In this document: piece by piece, positions 36,396-45,372 of the stretch
How positions within the stretch are numbered: position 1 is the first letter of the stretch
How the letters are laid out: every line of letters starts with the position of its first letter
Assembly: GCF_000657795.2 (NCBI RefSeq)
Contig: NZ_JHEP02000021.1
Span: forward strand, 1-47,240
Direction: 5' to 3'
DNA: 47,240 nt
DNA from: Bordetella pseudohinzii
Lineage (GTDB): Bacteria > Pseudomonadota > Gammaproteobacteria > Burkholderiales > Burkholderiaceae_B
Translations under genes and position numbers: made by a program
The notes under the pieces: generated by a model
Told to the model about the DNA's origin: nothing
The model's database searches: none
The model's input: only the letters and a program-made list of their open reading frames with translations

Positions 36396-37988
36396 TCAGT
36401 GCGCGCCGGCCGCGGCCTCGGCCGCGCCGTCGTCCTTGCCCTTGCCGCTGGAGGACTTGGGGCGGGCGAACCACACCGTGCCGATGAGCAGCACGAAGAT
36501 GATGGCCGAGGCATAGAAGACATCGACCGCGGCCATGGTGTAGGCCTGAGTGTTGACCAGCCCGTCGATCACGGTAAGCGATTGCTGCGGGTTCAGGCCC
36601 AGGCTGCCCTGCAGGGTGCCTTGCACCTGGTCGAAGGCCTGCTGGCCCGGCTTGGCCACTTCCGTCAGCTGCGCGTGGTGCAGCGTCGCGCGGTTGTCCC
36701 ACAGCGTGGTGGCGATCGAGGTCCCGAAGGCGCCCGCCGTCAGGCGCGCGAAGTTCGACAGCCCCGAGGCGGCCGGAATGCGGCCAGGCTCCAGGCCGGA
36801 CAGCGTGATCGAGGTGAGCGGCACGAAGAACATGGCCATGGCCGCGCCCTGGATGATGGTCGGTATCATCAGCGTGCGCACATCGGTCTGGGTGTTGAAG
36901 CCCGACCGCATGAAGCACACCAGGGCGAAGATCATGAAGGCCACGGTCACGAGCTGGCGCGGATCGCGGGTGGCCAGCAGCTTGCCGACCACCGGCGTGA
37001 GCAGGATGGCGAGTATGCCCACCGGCGCGGTCACCATGCCGGCGTAGGTGGCGGTATAGCCCATATTGCTCTGTAGCCATAGCGGCAGCAGCACCACATT
37101 GCCGAAGAAGACGCCGTAGGCCGTGGCCAGGGTCAGCGCGCCGACCGTGAAGTTGCGTTCCTTGAACAGCCTGAGATCGACCACCGGATGCGCGTCGGTG
37201 AGTTCCCAGATCAGGAAGAAGACAAAGGCGACGAAAGCCACGGCGGCCAGGCCGATGATGGTCGGGCTGGCGAACCAGTCCAGCTCCTTGCCCTTGTCCA
37301 GCATGATCTGCAGCGAGCCCACCCAGACCACCAGCAGGAGCAGGCCGATCTTGTCGATGGGCAGCTTGCGCGTGAGCGATTCGCGGTCGCGGAAGATGCG
37401 CCAGCTGATCCAGGCCGCCAGCAGGCCCACCGGCACATTGATATAGAAAATCCAGGGCCAGGTGTAGTTATCCGAAATCCATCCCCCCAGCAAGGGGCCG
37501 GCCACCGGCGCCACCAGTGTGGTCATGGACCAGACCGCCAGCGCCATCCCGGCTTTTTCGCGCGGAAAGGCGCCCAGCATCAAGGCCTGCGACAGCGGGA
37601 TCATGGGGCCGGCCACCAGGCCCTGCAGCACGCGGAAAGCGATCAGGGCCTCCAGCGTGGGCGAGAAGCCGCACAGCCAGGAGGCCAGCACGAAGAGCAG
37701 GGTGGAGGTCACGAAGAGGCGGACCTGCCCGAAGCGCTGGGTCAACCAGCCCGTCAAGGGCACCGTGATGGCGTTGGCGACCGCGAACGAAGTGATCACC
37801 CAGGTGCCCTGGCTGCTGCTCACGCCGAGGTCTCCCGAGATGGTCGGGATGGACACGTTGGCGATGGAGGTGTCCAGCACGTTCATGAACACCGCGGTCG
37901 ACAGCGCGATCGAGCCGATGATGCGGGTCGCGCCTTCCAGGGGCGGGTAGGGCCCGCCCGTCGGCGCCTTGCGGGCTTGCTCGCTCAT
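36396..37988 (-). CDS. emrB: MFS drug exporter, DHA2/EmrB type
   Basis: This inner-membrane H+ antiporter has 530 residues and about 14 membrane helices. The DHA2 signature MNVLDTSIANVSIPTISGDLG is at residues 35-55, followed by QGTWVITSFAVANAITVPLTGWL, the LFVTSTLLFVLASWLCG helix and motif C in PVAGPLLGGWISDNYTW. It expels toxic compounds through the EmrA adaptor and an outer-membrane channel. It overlaps emrA by 4 bp (ATGA) and is last in the marR-nodT-emrA-emrB unit. Confidence 0.94.
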   Translation of the reverse strand: MSEQARKAPTGGPYPPLEGATRIIGSIALSTAVFMNVLDTSIANVSIPTISGDLGVSSSQGTWVITSFAVANAITVPLTGWLTQRFGQVRLFVTSTLLFVLASWLCGFSPTLEALIAFRVLQGLVAGPMIPLSQALMLGAFPREKAGMALAVWSMTTLVAPVAGPLLGGWISDNYTWPWIFYINVPVGLLAAWISWRIFRDRESLTRKLPIDKIGLLLLVVWVGSLQIMLDKGKELDWFASPTIIGLAAVAFVAFVFFLIWELTDAHPVVDLRLFKERNFTVGALTLATAYGVFFGNVVLLPLWLQSNMGYTATYAGMVTAPVGILAILLTPVVGKLLATRDPRQLVTVAFMIFALVCFMRSGFNTQTDVRTLMIPTIIQGAAMAMFFVPLTSITLSGLEPGRIPAASGLSNFARLTAGAFGTSIATTLWDNRATLHHAQLTEVAKPGQQAFDQVQGTLQGSLGLNPQQSLTVIDGLVNTQAYTMAAVDVFYASAIIFVLLIGTVWFARPKSSSGKGKDDGAAEAAAGAH

Positions 37989-39169
37989 GATTGCAGATTG
38001 TCTTTGATGATCTTGGCGATGAGGGCGTCGACCTCGTCATGCGCCGGCTCGAAGGCGCGGGTGGACCAGGCCGGCTCGGCGCGCGCCGCCGTCAGCGCCT
38101 GGCCCTCGTCCTTGCCGACATCGACTTCGACGTCCATGGACAGGCCGATGCGCAGCGGATGCTTCTTGAGGTCCTCGGGGTCCAGCGTGATGCGCACCGG
38201 CACGCGCTGCACCACCTTGATCCAGTTGCCGGTGGCGTTCTGCGCCGGCAGCAGGGCAAAGGCGCTGCCGGTGCCGGCGTCCAGGCCGACCACCTTGCCG
38301 TGGTACTTGACCGAGCCGCCATACATATCGGCCGTCATCGTCACCGGCTGGCCCTCGCGCATATGGCGCAGCTGGCCTTCCTTGAAGTTGGCCTCCACCC
38401 AGATCTGGTCCAGCGGCACCACGTTCATCAGCACCGAGCCGGGCGCCACGCGCTGGCCGACCTGCACGCTGCGCCGGGCAACCATGCCGCCGACCGGCGC
38501 GGGCAGCACGGTGCGCGAGCTGGCCAGCCAGGCGTTGCGCAGGTCCGCGGCGGCCCGGCGCACGTCGGGGTGGTTCTCCACCGTCGTGCCCTGGGTCAGG
38601 GCCAGATTGGTGGCCCGCTTGGCCTGGGCCGAGGCCAGCGCGGCGCGGGCCTGGGCCAGGCCGGCCTGGGCGGTCTTCAGCGTGGTTTCGGCGTGCAGGA
38701 TTTCTTCGCCGCTCACGCCGCCGGAGGCGGCCAGCGCCTGGCGGCGCTTGAGATCGCTCTGGGCGCGGTTCAGGTCGGCCTGGGCGCGGCCGATGTCGGC
38801 CTGCCGGACTTCGACGTCGGCGGCCAGGCTGTCGTTCTGCACATAGAGCGTGCGGACCTGGCGCACGGTCTGCGCCAGCCGCGCCTCGGCCTGCTGCAGG
38901 GCGACATCGGTGTCGGCCGGATCCAGGCGCACCAGGGGCTGGCCGGCCTTGACCATCTCGGTGTCGTCGGCTTCGATGGCCACCACGGTGCCGGGCACCT
39001 GGGGCGTGATCTGCACCAGGTTGCCGTGCACATAGGCGTCATCCGTGCTCTCGAAATGCGAGCCGAAAAGCGCCCACCAGGCGCCGTAGCCCAGGGCCAG
39101 GACGATGAAGGCGCCGGTTGCGATCAACAGCAGGCGCTTGCGTGCGGGATGGGTAGTGGGGGAGGTCAT
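37985..39169 (-). CDS. emrA: Periplasmic adaptor protein, HlyD/EmrA type
   Basis: The product has 394 residues. A single membrane anchor (about 13-32) is followed by the first lipoyl half (VQITPQVPGTVVAIEADDTEMVKAG), a long coiled-coil hairpin rich in Ala/Gln/Arg (about 80-200), the second lipoyl half (SRTVLPAPVGGMVARRSVQVG) and a beta-barrel domain. It links EmrB to the outer-membrane channel. It starts 9 bp after the nodT stop. Confidence 0.94.
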   Translation of the reverse strand: MTSPTTHPARKRLLLIATGAFIVLALGYGAWWALFGSHFESTDDAYVHGNLVQITPQVPGTVVAIEADDTEMVKAGQPLVRLDPADTDVALQQAEARLAQTVRQVRTLYVQNDSLAADVEVRQADIGRAQADLNRAQSDLKRRQALAASGGVSGEEILHAETTLKTAQAGLAQARAALASAQAKRATNLALTQGTTVENHPDVRRAAADLRNAWLASSRTVLPAPVGGMVARRSVQVGQRVAPGSVLMNVVPLDQIWVEANFKEGQLRHMREGQPVTMTADMYGGSVKYHGKVVGLDAGTGSAFALLPAQNATGNWIKVVQRVPVRITLDPEDLKKHPLRIGLSMDVEVDVGKDEGQALTAARAEPAWSTRAFEPAHDEVDALIAKIIKDNLQS

Positions 39170-39178
39170 GGCAAGCGA

Positions 39179-40594
39179 TCAGTGAGTATGGGAAGGTTGG
39201 GCGTCCGCGGCGGGGACATAGCCGCCGCCCAGCGCATAGGCCAGGTCGGCATCGAGCTGATAGGCGCGGTACTGGAGATCCGTCTGCAGCCGGGACTGGG
39301 CCAGCACGCCGTCCTGCGCCAGCAGCACCGACAGATAATTGCCCAGGCCGTTGCGGTAGCGCTTGACGGCCAGGTCGTAGGCCGCTTCGATGGCGTCGTG
39401 CGCCTGCGCGCGCTCGGTCTTCTCGCGGTCGATCAGGCGCAGGGCTTCCAGCGCATCGCCCACCTGCTGGATGGCGGTCAGCACCGTCTGGTTGTAGTCG
39501 GACACCGCCAGGTCGGCATCGGCGCGGCGGCCGGCCAGGTTGGCGTTCAGCTCGCCGCCATGGAAGATGGGCAAGGTGATGGCGGGCCCGACCCCGGCCG
39601 TGCGGCTGAAACTGTCGAACAGCATATTGGTGCCCAGGGCCTGCAGGCCGGCGAAGGCCACGATGTTCACATTGGGGTAGAACTCGGCCTTGGCGCTGTC
39701 GATCTGGTGGCGCGCGGCTTCGGCGCGCCAGCGGGCGGCCACCACGTCGGGGCGGTGGCCCAGCAGTTCCAGCGGCAGGGCCTGCGGCAGCACGCCATCG
39801 GGCGCTTTCAGGGTCACCGGCGCCAGCGACTGCATTTGCGCGGGGCTGGACGCGGTCAGGGCGGCCAGCTGGTTGCGCAACTGGGCGATGGTGGTCTCGA
39901 CCTGGGTCAGTTCCACCCGCGCGGCGGCGGCGGCCGATTCGGCCTGCTTGACCTCGACCTCGGTGTCCAGGCCCGCCTGCCGGCGCCCCTGGGTCAGCTT
40001 GCGCACATCATCGCGCTGCGCGATGACGCGCCCGATCACCTCGTGCTGGGCGAAGGCGTTCTGCAGATTGAGATAGCTGCGCACCACCGAGCGGGCCAGC
40101 AGGTTGCGCGCGGCCTGGGCATCGGCGTCGGCGGCGTCGCGCTGGGAGACCGCGGCCTTCAGGCGCGAACGGTTCTTGCCCCAGAAGTCCAGCTCATAGC
40201 TGAAGTCCAGCGCCAGCCGGTTGTCGGAGGCCACCGATCCGCCCAAGGGGGCCGGGTAGACGTAATTGCCCGACATATGCTCGCGGGTCAGCGTGTAATT
40301 GGCGTCCACGCGCGGCATGAGCGGCGCGCGCGCGCCGGCCACGGCCGCATTGGCCTGCGCCAGGCGGGCCTGCGCCGCCGTCAGCGAGGGATTGTTCGCC
40401 AGGGCGGCGTCGACCAGGCGGTCCAGTTGCGGGTCGCCATAGCGCTGCCACCACTGGGTGGCGGGCCAGGCGGTCTTTGCGTCGGCCAGGCCCAGGCGGG
40501 CCGGCTCCAGCTCGGCCACTGGCTGGGGGGCCGGTTCCATCAGCGCGCAGCCCGCCAGGGCCAGGACCAATGCGGTGGAAAGTAGGCGTTTCAT
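39179..40594 (-). CDS. Outer-membrane efflux lipoprotein, NodT/OprM type
   Basis: The product has 471 residues. The signal peptide MKRLLSTALVLALAGC has its lipidated Cys at residue 16. Two TolC-type repeats follow, with the usual ARLAQANAAVAGARAPLMPRVD and YNQTVLTAIQQVGDALEALR segments and long amphipathic helices. It forms the outer-membrane channel of the exporter. I placed the start at 40594, at the lipoprotein signal; the frame is open to 40660. It lies 120 bp downstream of marR, and that gap contains a candidate MarR operator. Confidence 0.94.
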   Translation of the reverse strand: MKRLLSTALVLALAGCALMEPAPQPVAELEPARLGLADAKTAWPATQWWQRYGDPQLDRLVDAALANNPSLTAAQARLAQANAAVAGARAPLMPRVDANYTLTREHMSGNYVYPAPLGGSVASDNRLALDFSYELDFWGKNRSRLKAAVSQRDAADADAQAARNLLARSVVRSYLNLQNAFAQHEVIGRVIAQRDDVRKLTQGRRQAGLDTEVEVKQAESAAAAARVELTQVETTIAQLRNQLAALTASSPAQMQSLAPVTLKAPDGVLPQALPLELLGHRPDVVAARWRAEAARHQIDSAKAEFYPNVNIVAFAGLQALGTNMLFDSFSRTAGVGPAITLPIFHGGELNANLAGRRADADLAVSDYNQTVLTAIQQVGDALEALRLIDREKTERAQAHDAIEAAYDLAVKRYRNGLGNYLSVLLAQDGVLAQSRLQTDLQYRAYQLDADLAYALGGGYVPAADAQPSHTH

Positions 40595-40630
40595 CCTGAC
40601 AATTTGCTGAAAGTTATTGATTGGTCTGTT

Positions 40631-40646
40631 ATTGACTAGGCAGTAA
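40631..40646. promoter_or_regulatory. Candidate MarR operator upstream of the exporter genes
   Basis: ATTGACTAGGCAGTAA lies 37 bp upstream of the nodT start. Its reverse complement matches 15 of 16 bases of the site at 41224-41239 upstream of marR. Nearby, TTATTGA occurs twice 15 bp apart, in an AT-rich stretch likely to hold the promoter. A second promoter for the exporter genes is therefore likely. Confidence 0.7.
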
Positions 40647-40714
40647 TTAAATCGCAGCAAGGCCTGTTTTGCGCGAACAACCCGATTACGAGCGGGGTTA
40701 ACGGCGCGCGGGCC

Positions 40715-41212
40715 TCAGGCGCTGCCCTGGGGCGAGCCGTTGGCCAGCATGCGGATGAGCAGATGGCGCAACTGGCGCACCTCTTCGGGACTGAAACCGC
40801 GCAAATGGGTGTTGAGCGCCTTGGCGATATAGGTGGGGATCTCGCGCGCCTTGGCCAGGCCCGTCTCGGTCAGCTCCAGCTTGACCACGCGGCGGTCCTC
40901 GCAGCTGCGGGCGCGGCGCAGCAGGCCTTTGCTCTCCAGCCTGTCCAGGGTGCGGGTCATGGCGCCGGCGTCCACGCCGATGATGCGCGCCAGCTCGGCC
41001 GAGGTATCGGCGCGGCCGCGCTCCAGGAGCGCCAGCGGGCGCCACTGCATGGCCGTCAGGTCCAGCGGAGCCATCTCCTGGTCCAGCATGCGGTTGAGCG
41101 ACTGGTGCACCAGCTTGATCAGAAAGCCGCAATTGTCCTCGCTCATCGCGATCTTGTCGGCGCGGTAATGGACGTTGCTGGGGGCGGCGGGGTCAGGCTT
41201 GGATGAACTCAT
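40715..41212 (-). CDS. MarR-family transcriptional regulator
   Basis: The product has 165 residues and is a dimeric winged-helix repressor. The DNA-binding part has TSAELARIIGVDAGAMTRTLDRLE and the wing SCEDRRVVKLELTETG. The N and C termini form the dimer helices. It would bind drugs or phenolics and release its operator, as EmrR and MarR do. It is the first gene of the exporter unit, and two matching palindromes (40631-40646, 41224-41239) frame it. An internal ATG at 41146 is a less likely start. Confidence 0.93.
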   Translation of the reverse strand: MSSSKPDPAAPSNVHYRADKIAMSEDNCGFLIKLVHQSLNRMLDQEMAPLDLTAMQWRPLALLERGRADTSAELARIIGVDAGAMTRTLDRLESKGLLRRARSCEDRRVVKLELTETGLAKAREIPTYIAKALNTHLRGFSPEEVRQLRHLLIRMLANGSPQGSA

Positions 41213-41223
41213 GAGGCAGGATT

Positions 41224-41239
41224 TTACTGCCTAGGCAAT
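41224..41239. promoter_or_regulatory. Candidate MarR operator upstream of marR
   Basis: TTACTGCCTAGGCAAT contains the perfect palindrome TGCCTAGGCA and lies 12 bp upstream of the marR start codon. It matches the second site at 40631-40646 with one change, in opposite orientation. This supports autoregulation together with control of the exporter genes. Confidence 0.7.
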
Positions 41240-41264
41240 CATTGTCAAGACTGGGTATCCGGCC

Positions 41265-42122
41265 TCAGTGGGCGGCCTTGCGCAGGCCCGACCAGACGAT
41301 GGCCGCCACGATGAGGGCGGCGCCGGCCAGCATGCGCAGGCTGGGCTGCTGGGCGAACAGCGCCCAGGCGAAGCCGATGGCGTAGACCGGTTCCAGCGCG
41401 ATCACCAGGCCGGCGCTGCGCGCGTTGAGCCGGGTCAGCGAGGAGACGAAGAGGTAGTGCGACAGGCCGGTGCAGAAAATGCCCAGCAGCCCCAGCCACA
41501 GCCAGTCCAGGGCGGCCAGGGTCGGCAGCTGGCCGACCGCGAAGGGCAGCACGATGAGGGAAACGATGGCGTTTTGCCAGCAAGCCACCTGCATGGGGTC
41601 CATGCCGGAAGCGGCGCGGCGGTTGGTCAGGGCCAGCAGGGCGAAGGACAGGCCCGACAGCAGTCCCCAGGCCAGACCCACCGTGCCCTGGTCGGCGAAA
41701 TCGAAGGACGGCGTGACCAGCACCAGGCCGGCGGTGACCAGCGCCAGCACCAGCCATTCGGCCATGCGCACTTTTTCGCGGAACAGCAGGCCTTCAAACA
41801 GCGTGATGAAGGCCGGGAAACTGGCGAAACCCAGCGTGGCGATGGCGATGCCGCCGACCTTGACCGAAATAAAGAAGGTCACCCAATGCACGGCCAGCAA
41901 GGCGCCCGCGATCACCAGGACGAACAACTGGGCCGGGGTGAGCATGCCCAGCAGCGGACGGCGCTGGATACGGGCAAAGACGGCCAGGGAGGCCACCGCG
42001 AACAGGGCGCGGCCCAGCGTGATGACGGCCGCGCTGGCCTGGATGAGTTCGCCAAAGACGCCGGTCAGGCCGAAGAGCACGGCGGCAAAATGGATATAGA
42101 CAAGGGCTCGCTGGCGGGTCAT
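41265..42122 (-). CDS. EamA/DMT-family permease
   Basis: The product has 285 residues, about ten membrane helices and two EamA repeats (MTRQRALVYIHFAAVLFGLTGVFGEL at the start; VGLAWGLLSGLSFALLALTNRRAA in the second). It is an inner-membrane metabolite or drug/metabolite carrier of unknown substrate. It is not in the operon of marR, because the intervening operator and promoter separate them. The short gap (42123-42234) to the divergent DMT gene shares promoters. Confidence 0.88.
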   Translation of the reverse strand: MTRQRALVYIHFAAVLFGLTGVFGELIQASAAVITLGRALFAVASLAVFARIQRRPLLGMLTPAQLFVLVIAGALLAVHWVTFFISVKVGGIAIATLGFASFPAFITLFEGLLFREKVRMAEWLVLALVTAGLVLVTPSFDFADQGTVGLAWGLLSGLSFALLALTNRRAASGMDPMQVACWQNAIVSLIVLPFAVGQLPTLAALDWLWLGLLGIFCTGLSHYLFVSSLTRLNARSAGLVIALEPVYAIGFAWALFAQQPSLRMLAGAALIVAAIVWSGLRKAAH

Positions 42123-42234
42123 GGTGTGTCGGCGAAGAGTCGATTGAGCCGGTTTTCTGGCCGGGATCGATGGCGCGCGCCAAAATTCGCGGGGCGGGCG
42201 CGCGTTAGGCGCGGGGGCAAACTAAAATCATCGC

Positions 42235-43185
42235 ATGAATCGCATTTCCGAGCATTTTGCCGCCTCCCGCCAGACGCAGATCCTGGCGGGCTATTTTTTG
42301 GCCGGGCTGGGCGCCATCCTGTTTTCCGCCAAGGCGGTCGTGGTCAAGTTCACCTATCGATACGGCATCGACGCGGTGACGCTGATCGCTTTCCGCATGC
42401 TGTTCGCCATGCCGTTTTTCGCCGCCGTCGCCTGGTGGGAGTCGCGCCGCGCGGCGCGCGGCCAGATCGTGACGCTGACAGCCAAGGAAAGAATCCAGAT
42501 CTGCGTGCTCGGGCTTATCGGTTATTACCTGTCGAGTTTTCTCGATTTTCTCGGGCTGCGCTATGTGAGCGCCAGCCTGGAGCGCCTGATTCTATTCCTG
42601 TCGCCCTCGCTGGTGGTGCTGCTGTCGGCCTGGTGGCTCAAGCGGCCGATCACGCGGCGCCAGCTGTGGGCCATGATCCTCTCCTACGCGGGCGTCGTGC
42701 TGGTCTTCGCCCATGATCTTTCGGAGACCGGCGGCGGTTCCGATGTCGTCAAAGGGTCTTTGTTCGTCTTCGCCTCGGCCCTGAGCTATTCTGTTTACCT
42801 GATTTGCTCCGGGGAGCTGGTCAAGCGGGTGGGCGCGACGCGGTTGGTGGCCTATGCCATGCTGGTGTCCTGCGTGGCCTGCGTGATCCAGTTCTTCGTG
42901 GTGCATCCGCCGTCGGTGTTGCTGCAACCCGCCGGCGTCTACGGTTATTCCCTGATCCACGCCACCCTCAACACGGTGCTGCCCGTCTTCATGATGATGT
43001 GGGCGGTCGCGCTGGTGGGGGCGCCCACGGCCTCGCTGCTGGGCATGCTGGGACCGGTCTCGGTGCTGTTCCTGGCAGCCTGGCTGCTGTCCGAACCCAT
43101 CACGGTCTGGCAGCTGGCCGGCACGGCGCTGGTGCTGGCAGGGGTTTTTGTGCTGACCGGCAGGCGCCCCGCCAGGGCGGGCTAG
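42235..43185 (+). CDS. EamA/DMT-family permease
   Basis: The product has 316 residues and ten membrane helices. The first EamA repeat covers FLAGLGAILFSAKAVVVKFTYRYGIDAVTLIAFRM; the second has GSLFVFASALSYSVYLICSGELVKRVG. The N terminus is short and soluble. TAAAAT (42223-42228) lies just 6-11 bp before the ATG and no Shine-Dalgarno is evident, so the leader is short or absent. Substrate unknown. It is divergent from the DMT gene at 41265. Confidence 0.88.
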   Translation: MNRISEHFAASRQTQILAGYFLAGLGAILFSAKAVVVKFTYRYGIDAVTLIAFRMLFAMPFFAAVAWWESRRAARGQIVTLTAKERIQICVLGLIGYYLSSFLDFLGLRYVSASLERLILFLSPSLVVLLSAWWLKRPITRRQLWAMILSYAGVVLVFAHDLSETGGGSDVVKGSLFVFASALSYSVYLICSGELVKRVGATRLVAYAMLVSCVACVIQFFVVHPPSVLLQPAGVYGYSLIHATLNTVLPVFMMMWAVALVGAPTASLLGMLGPVSVLFLAAWLLSEPITVWQLAGTALVLAGVFVLTGRRPARAG

Positions 43186-43237
43186 CGCGGCCGGCAAGTG
43201 GTTTTGCTTTATCGTCAAATTCAGAAAGGAGGCCAGA

Positions 43238-44227
43238 ATGGCCAGCAAGCTCGTCAAGGCGGTCCGTATTGAACAGCACGGCGGCCCCGAGGTCCTGAAG
43301 GTCGTGGAGGTGGAGGTCCCGCCGCCCGCCGCCAATGAAGTCACCATCCGCCAGCATGCCGCCGGCTTGAACTTCATCGACATCTATTACCGCACCGGCC
43401 TGTATCCCCATCCCCTGCCGCACGGCCTGGGGTTCGAGGGCGCCGGGGTGGTCGAGGCGGTCGGCGCCGGGGTCGGGCACCTGAAGGTGGGCGATCGCGT
43501 GGCCTATGGCCAAAGCCCGCTGGGCGCTTATGCGCAGGCGCGCAATGTGCCGGCTGCGCAAGTCGTCAAGCTGCCCAAGGGCGTGAGCTTCGAAGAAGCC
43601 GCCGCCCTGATGCTCAAGGGCCTGACGGTCCAGTACCTGTTCCGCCAGACCTACCGCCTGCAGGGCGGCGAGACCATTCTGTTCCACGCGGCCGCCGGCG
43701 GCGTGGGCCTGATCGCCTGCCAATGGGCCAAGGCCCTGGGCGTCAAGCTGATCGGCACGGTCTCCAGCCCCGAGAAGGCCGAACTGGCCCGCGCCAACGG
43801 CGCCTGGGAAACCATCGACTACTCGCGCGAGAACGTGGCCGAACGCCTGCTCGAACTGACCGGCGGCAAGAAGGTGCCCGTGGTCTATGACGGCGTGGGC
43901 AAGGACACCTGGGAGACCTCGCTGGACTGCATCGAGCCGCGCGGCCTGATGGTGAGCTTCGGCAATGCCTCCGGTCCCGTCACGGGCGTGAACCTCGGCA
44001 TCCTGAACCAGAAGGGCTGCCTGTATGTGACCCGCCCCTCGCTGGCCGTGCACGTCAACACGCCCGAAAAGCTCAAGGCCGCCGCCGACGAGCTCTTCGG
44101 CCTGGTGCAGAAGAAGAAAATCAAGGTTCGTATCGACCAGCGCTACAGCCTGGAGCGGGCTGGCGAGGCCCAGGCCGCCCTGGCCGGCCGCAAGACCACC
44201 GGCGCCACGATTCTCACGCTGGATTGA
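43238..44227 (+). CDS. qor: NADPH:quinone oxidoreductase, zeta-crystallin-like
   Basis: The product has 329 residues and belongs to the zinc-free medium-chain dehydrogenase group. Motifs are HAAGLNFIDIYYRTGLYP, LGFEGAGVVEAVGAGV, the NADPH-binding LFHAAAGGVGLIACQWAKALG, and VVYDGVGKDTW. It reduces quinones in the cytoplasm and may limit oxidative damage. A perfect AAAGGAGG site lies 7 bp before the ATG. A strong terminator follows. Confidence 0.94.
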   Translation: MASKLVKAVRIEQHGGPEVLKVVEVEVPPPAANEVTIRQHAAGLNFIDIYYRTGLYPHPLPHGLGFEGAGVVEAVGAGVGHLKVGDRVAYGQSPLGAYAQARNVPAAQVVKLPKGVSFEEAAALMLKGLTVQYLFRQTYRLQGGETILFHAAAGGVGLIACQWAKALGVKLIGTVSSPEKAELARANGAWETIDYSRENVAERLLELTGGKKVPVVYDGVGKDTWETSLDCIEPRGLMVSFGNASGPVTGVNLGILNQKGCLYVTRPSLAVHVNTPEKLKAAADELFGLVQKKKIKVRIDQRYSLERAGEAQAALAGRKTTGATILTLD

Positions 44228-44272
44228 GCGGCTCGTCCCGAGCCATGGGCAGGGGCTAGCCGCCCCGGCCGC

Positions 44273-44308
44273 CAAAAGAAGAACCCGGCCTGCGGCCGGG
44301 TTCTTTTG
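44273..44308. terminator. Bidirectional terminator between qor and htpX
   Basis: GAACCCGGCC (44281-44290) pairs with GGCCGGGTTC (44294-44303) around TGC, flanked by CAAAAGAA and TTTTG. The arms extend into the A- and T-runs, so it can serve both convergent genes. Confidence 0.9.
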
Positions 44309-44326
44309 CTTGGGGCAGGCGCGTTT

Positions 44327-45208
44327 TCAGGACACGCGCATCTGCTGCAGGGCCGCGATCCGGGCGGGGATGGGCGGGTGCGAGGAGAACAGCGCCGAAA
44401 TCGCGCCGCCGCCGGCAATGCCCGAGGCCTGGAAGGACTTGGGCAGCTCGCCGGGCTCCACGCCGCCCAGGCGGGCCAGGGCATGGATCATGGGCTCGCG
44501 CGCGCCCAGCAGCTGGGCCGAGCCGGCGTCGGCGCGGTATTCGCGCTGGCGCGAGAACCAGGCCACGATGATGGAGGCCAGCACGCCGAACACGATCTCA
44601 CAGACGATCACGGTGATGTAGAAGCCCGGCCCGGTGCCGCGCTCGGTGCGGAAGATGGTGCGGTCGACGAAATAACCGACCACGCGCGCCAGGAAGACCA
44701 CGAAGGTGTTGACCACGCCCTGGATCAGGGTGAGGGTGACCATGTCGCCGTTGGCGACGTGGGCGACTTCGTGGCCCAGCACGGCGGCGACTTCTTCTTC
44801 GCTCATGCTTTCGAGCAGGCCGGTGGACACGGCCACCAGGGCGTCGTTCTTGAAGGCGCCCGTGGCGAAGGCATTGGGCGCGCCGTCATAGATGGCGACC
44901 TCGGGGCGGCCGATGCCGGCGCGGTCGGCCAGCTGGTAGACGGTGTCCAGCAGCCAGGCTTCGCGCTGGTTGCGCGGGGCGTTCGGGTCGATGACCTGCG
45001 CCCCGGTGCTGAACTTGGCCATGGGCTTGCTGATCAGCAGCGAAATAATGGAGCCCGTGAAGCCCACGACGACGGAGAACACGAGCAGGGCGTTGACATT
45101 CAGGCCCTGAGCCGTGATGTAGCGATCCAGGCCGAGGATGCGCAAAGTGGCGGACAGCACCAGCATCACGGCCAGGTTGGTGATCAGGAACAGGATGACA
45201 CGTTTCAT
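44327..45208 (-). CDS. htpX: Membrane zinc metalloprotease HtpX
   Basis: The product has 293 residues. Two N-terminal membrane helices (about 4-24 and 38-60), the zinc motif HEVAH (146-150) in [12 protein letters not shown], two more helices (about 158-178 and 190-215) and the third ligand region [13 protein letters not shown] are all present. It degrades misfolded membrane proteins with FtsH as part of envelope quality control. GAGG-type sequence precedes the ATG. A hairpin (GACCAGC/GCTGGTC, 45259-45277) lies upstream in its leader or promoter. Confidence 0.95.
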   Translation of the reverse strand: MKRVILFLITNLAVMLVLSATLRILGLDRYITAQGLNVNALLVFSVVVGFTGSIISLLISKPMAKFSTGAQVIDPNAPRNQREAWLLDTVYQLADRAGIGRPEVAIYDGAPNAFATGAFKNDALVAVSTGLLESMSEEEVAAVLGHEVAHVANGDMVTLTLIQGVVNTFVVFLARVVGYFVDRTIFRTERGTGPGFYITVIVCEIVFGVLASIIVAWFSRQREYRADAGSAQLLGAREPMIHALARLGGVEPGELPKSFQASGIAGGGAISALFSSHPPIPARIAALQQMRVS

Positions 45209-45372
45209 TCGATTGGGTTTCCTCTGCGAGCGGGAAAACGATTTTTAGGCCCCGATTTGACCAGCCCCGTGCTGGTCGGTTCCCCGAGGGGCGCCCGGCG
45301 GCGGCGCGGGATGGGGAGTATAGTATCGCTTTCCCCAATATTCCTTCTGGTTTTTCCTTACGTCAGGCTCCC

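Noticed and set aside
37991-40585. 864-codon open frame on the plus strand opposite emrA and nodT
   Set aside because: Low-complexity antisense frame; the minus-strand exporter genes account for the region.
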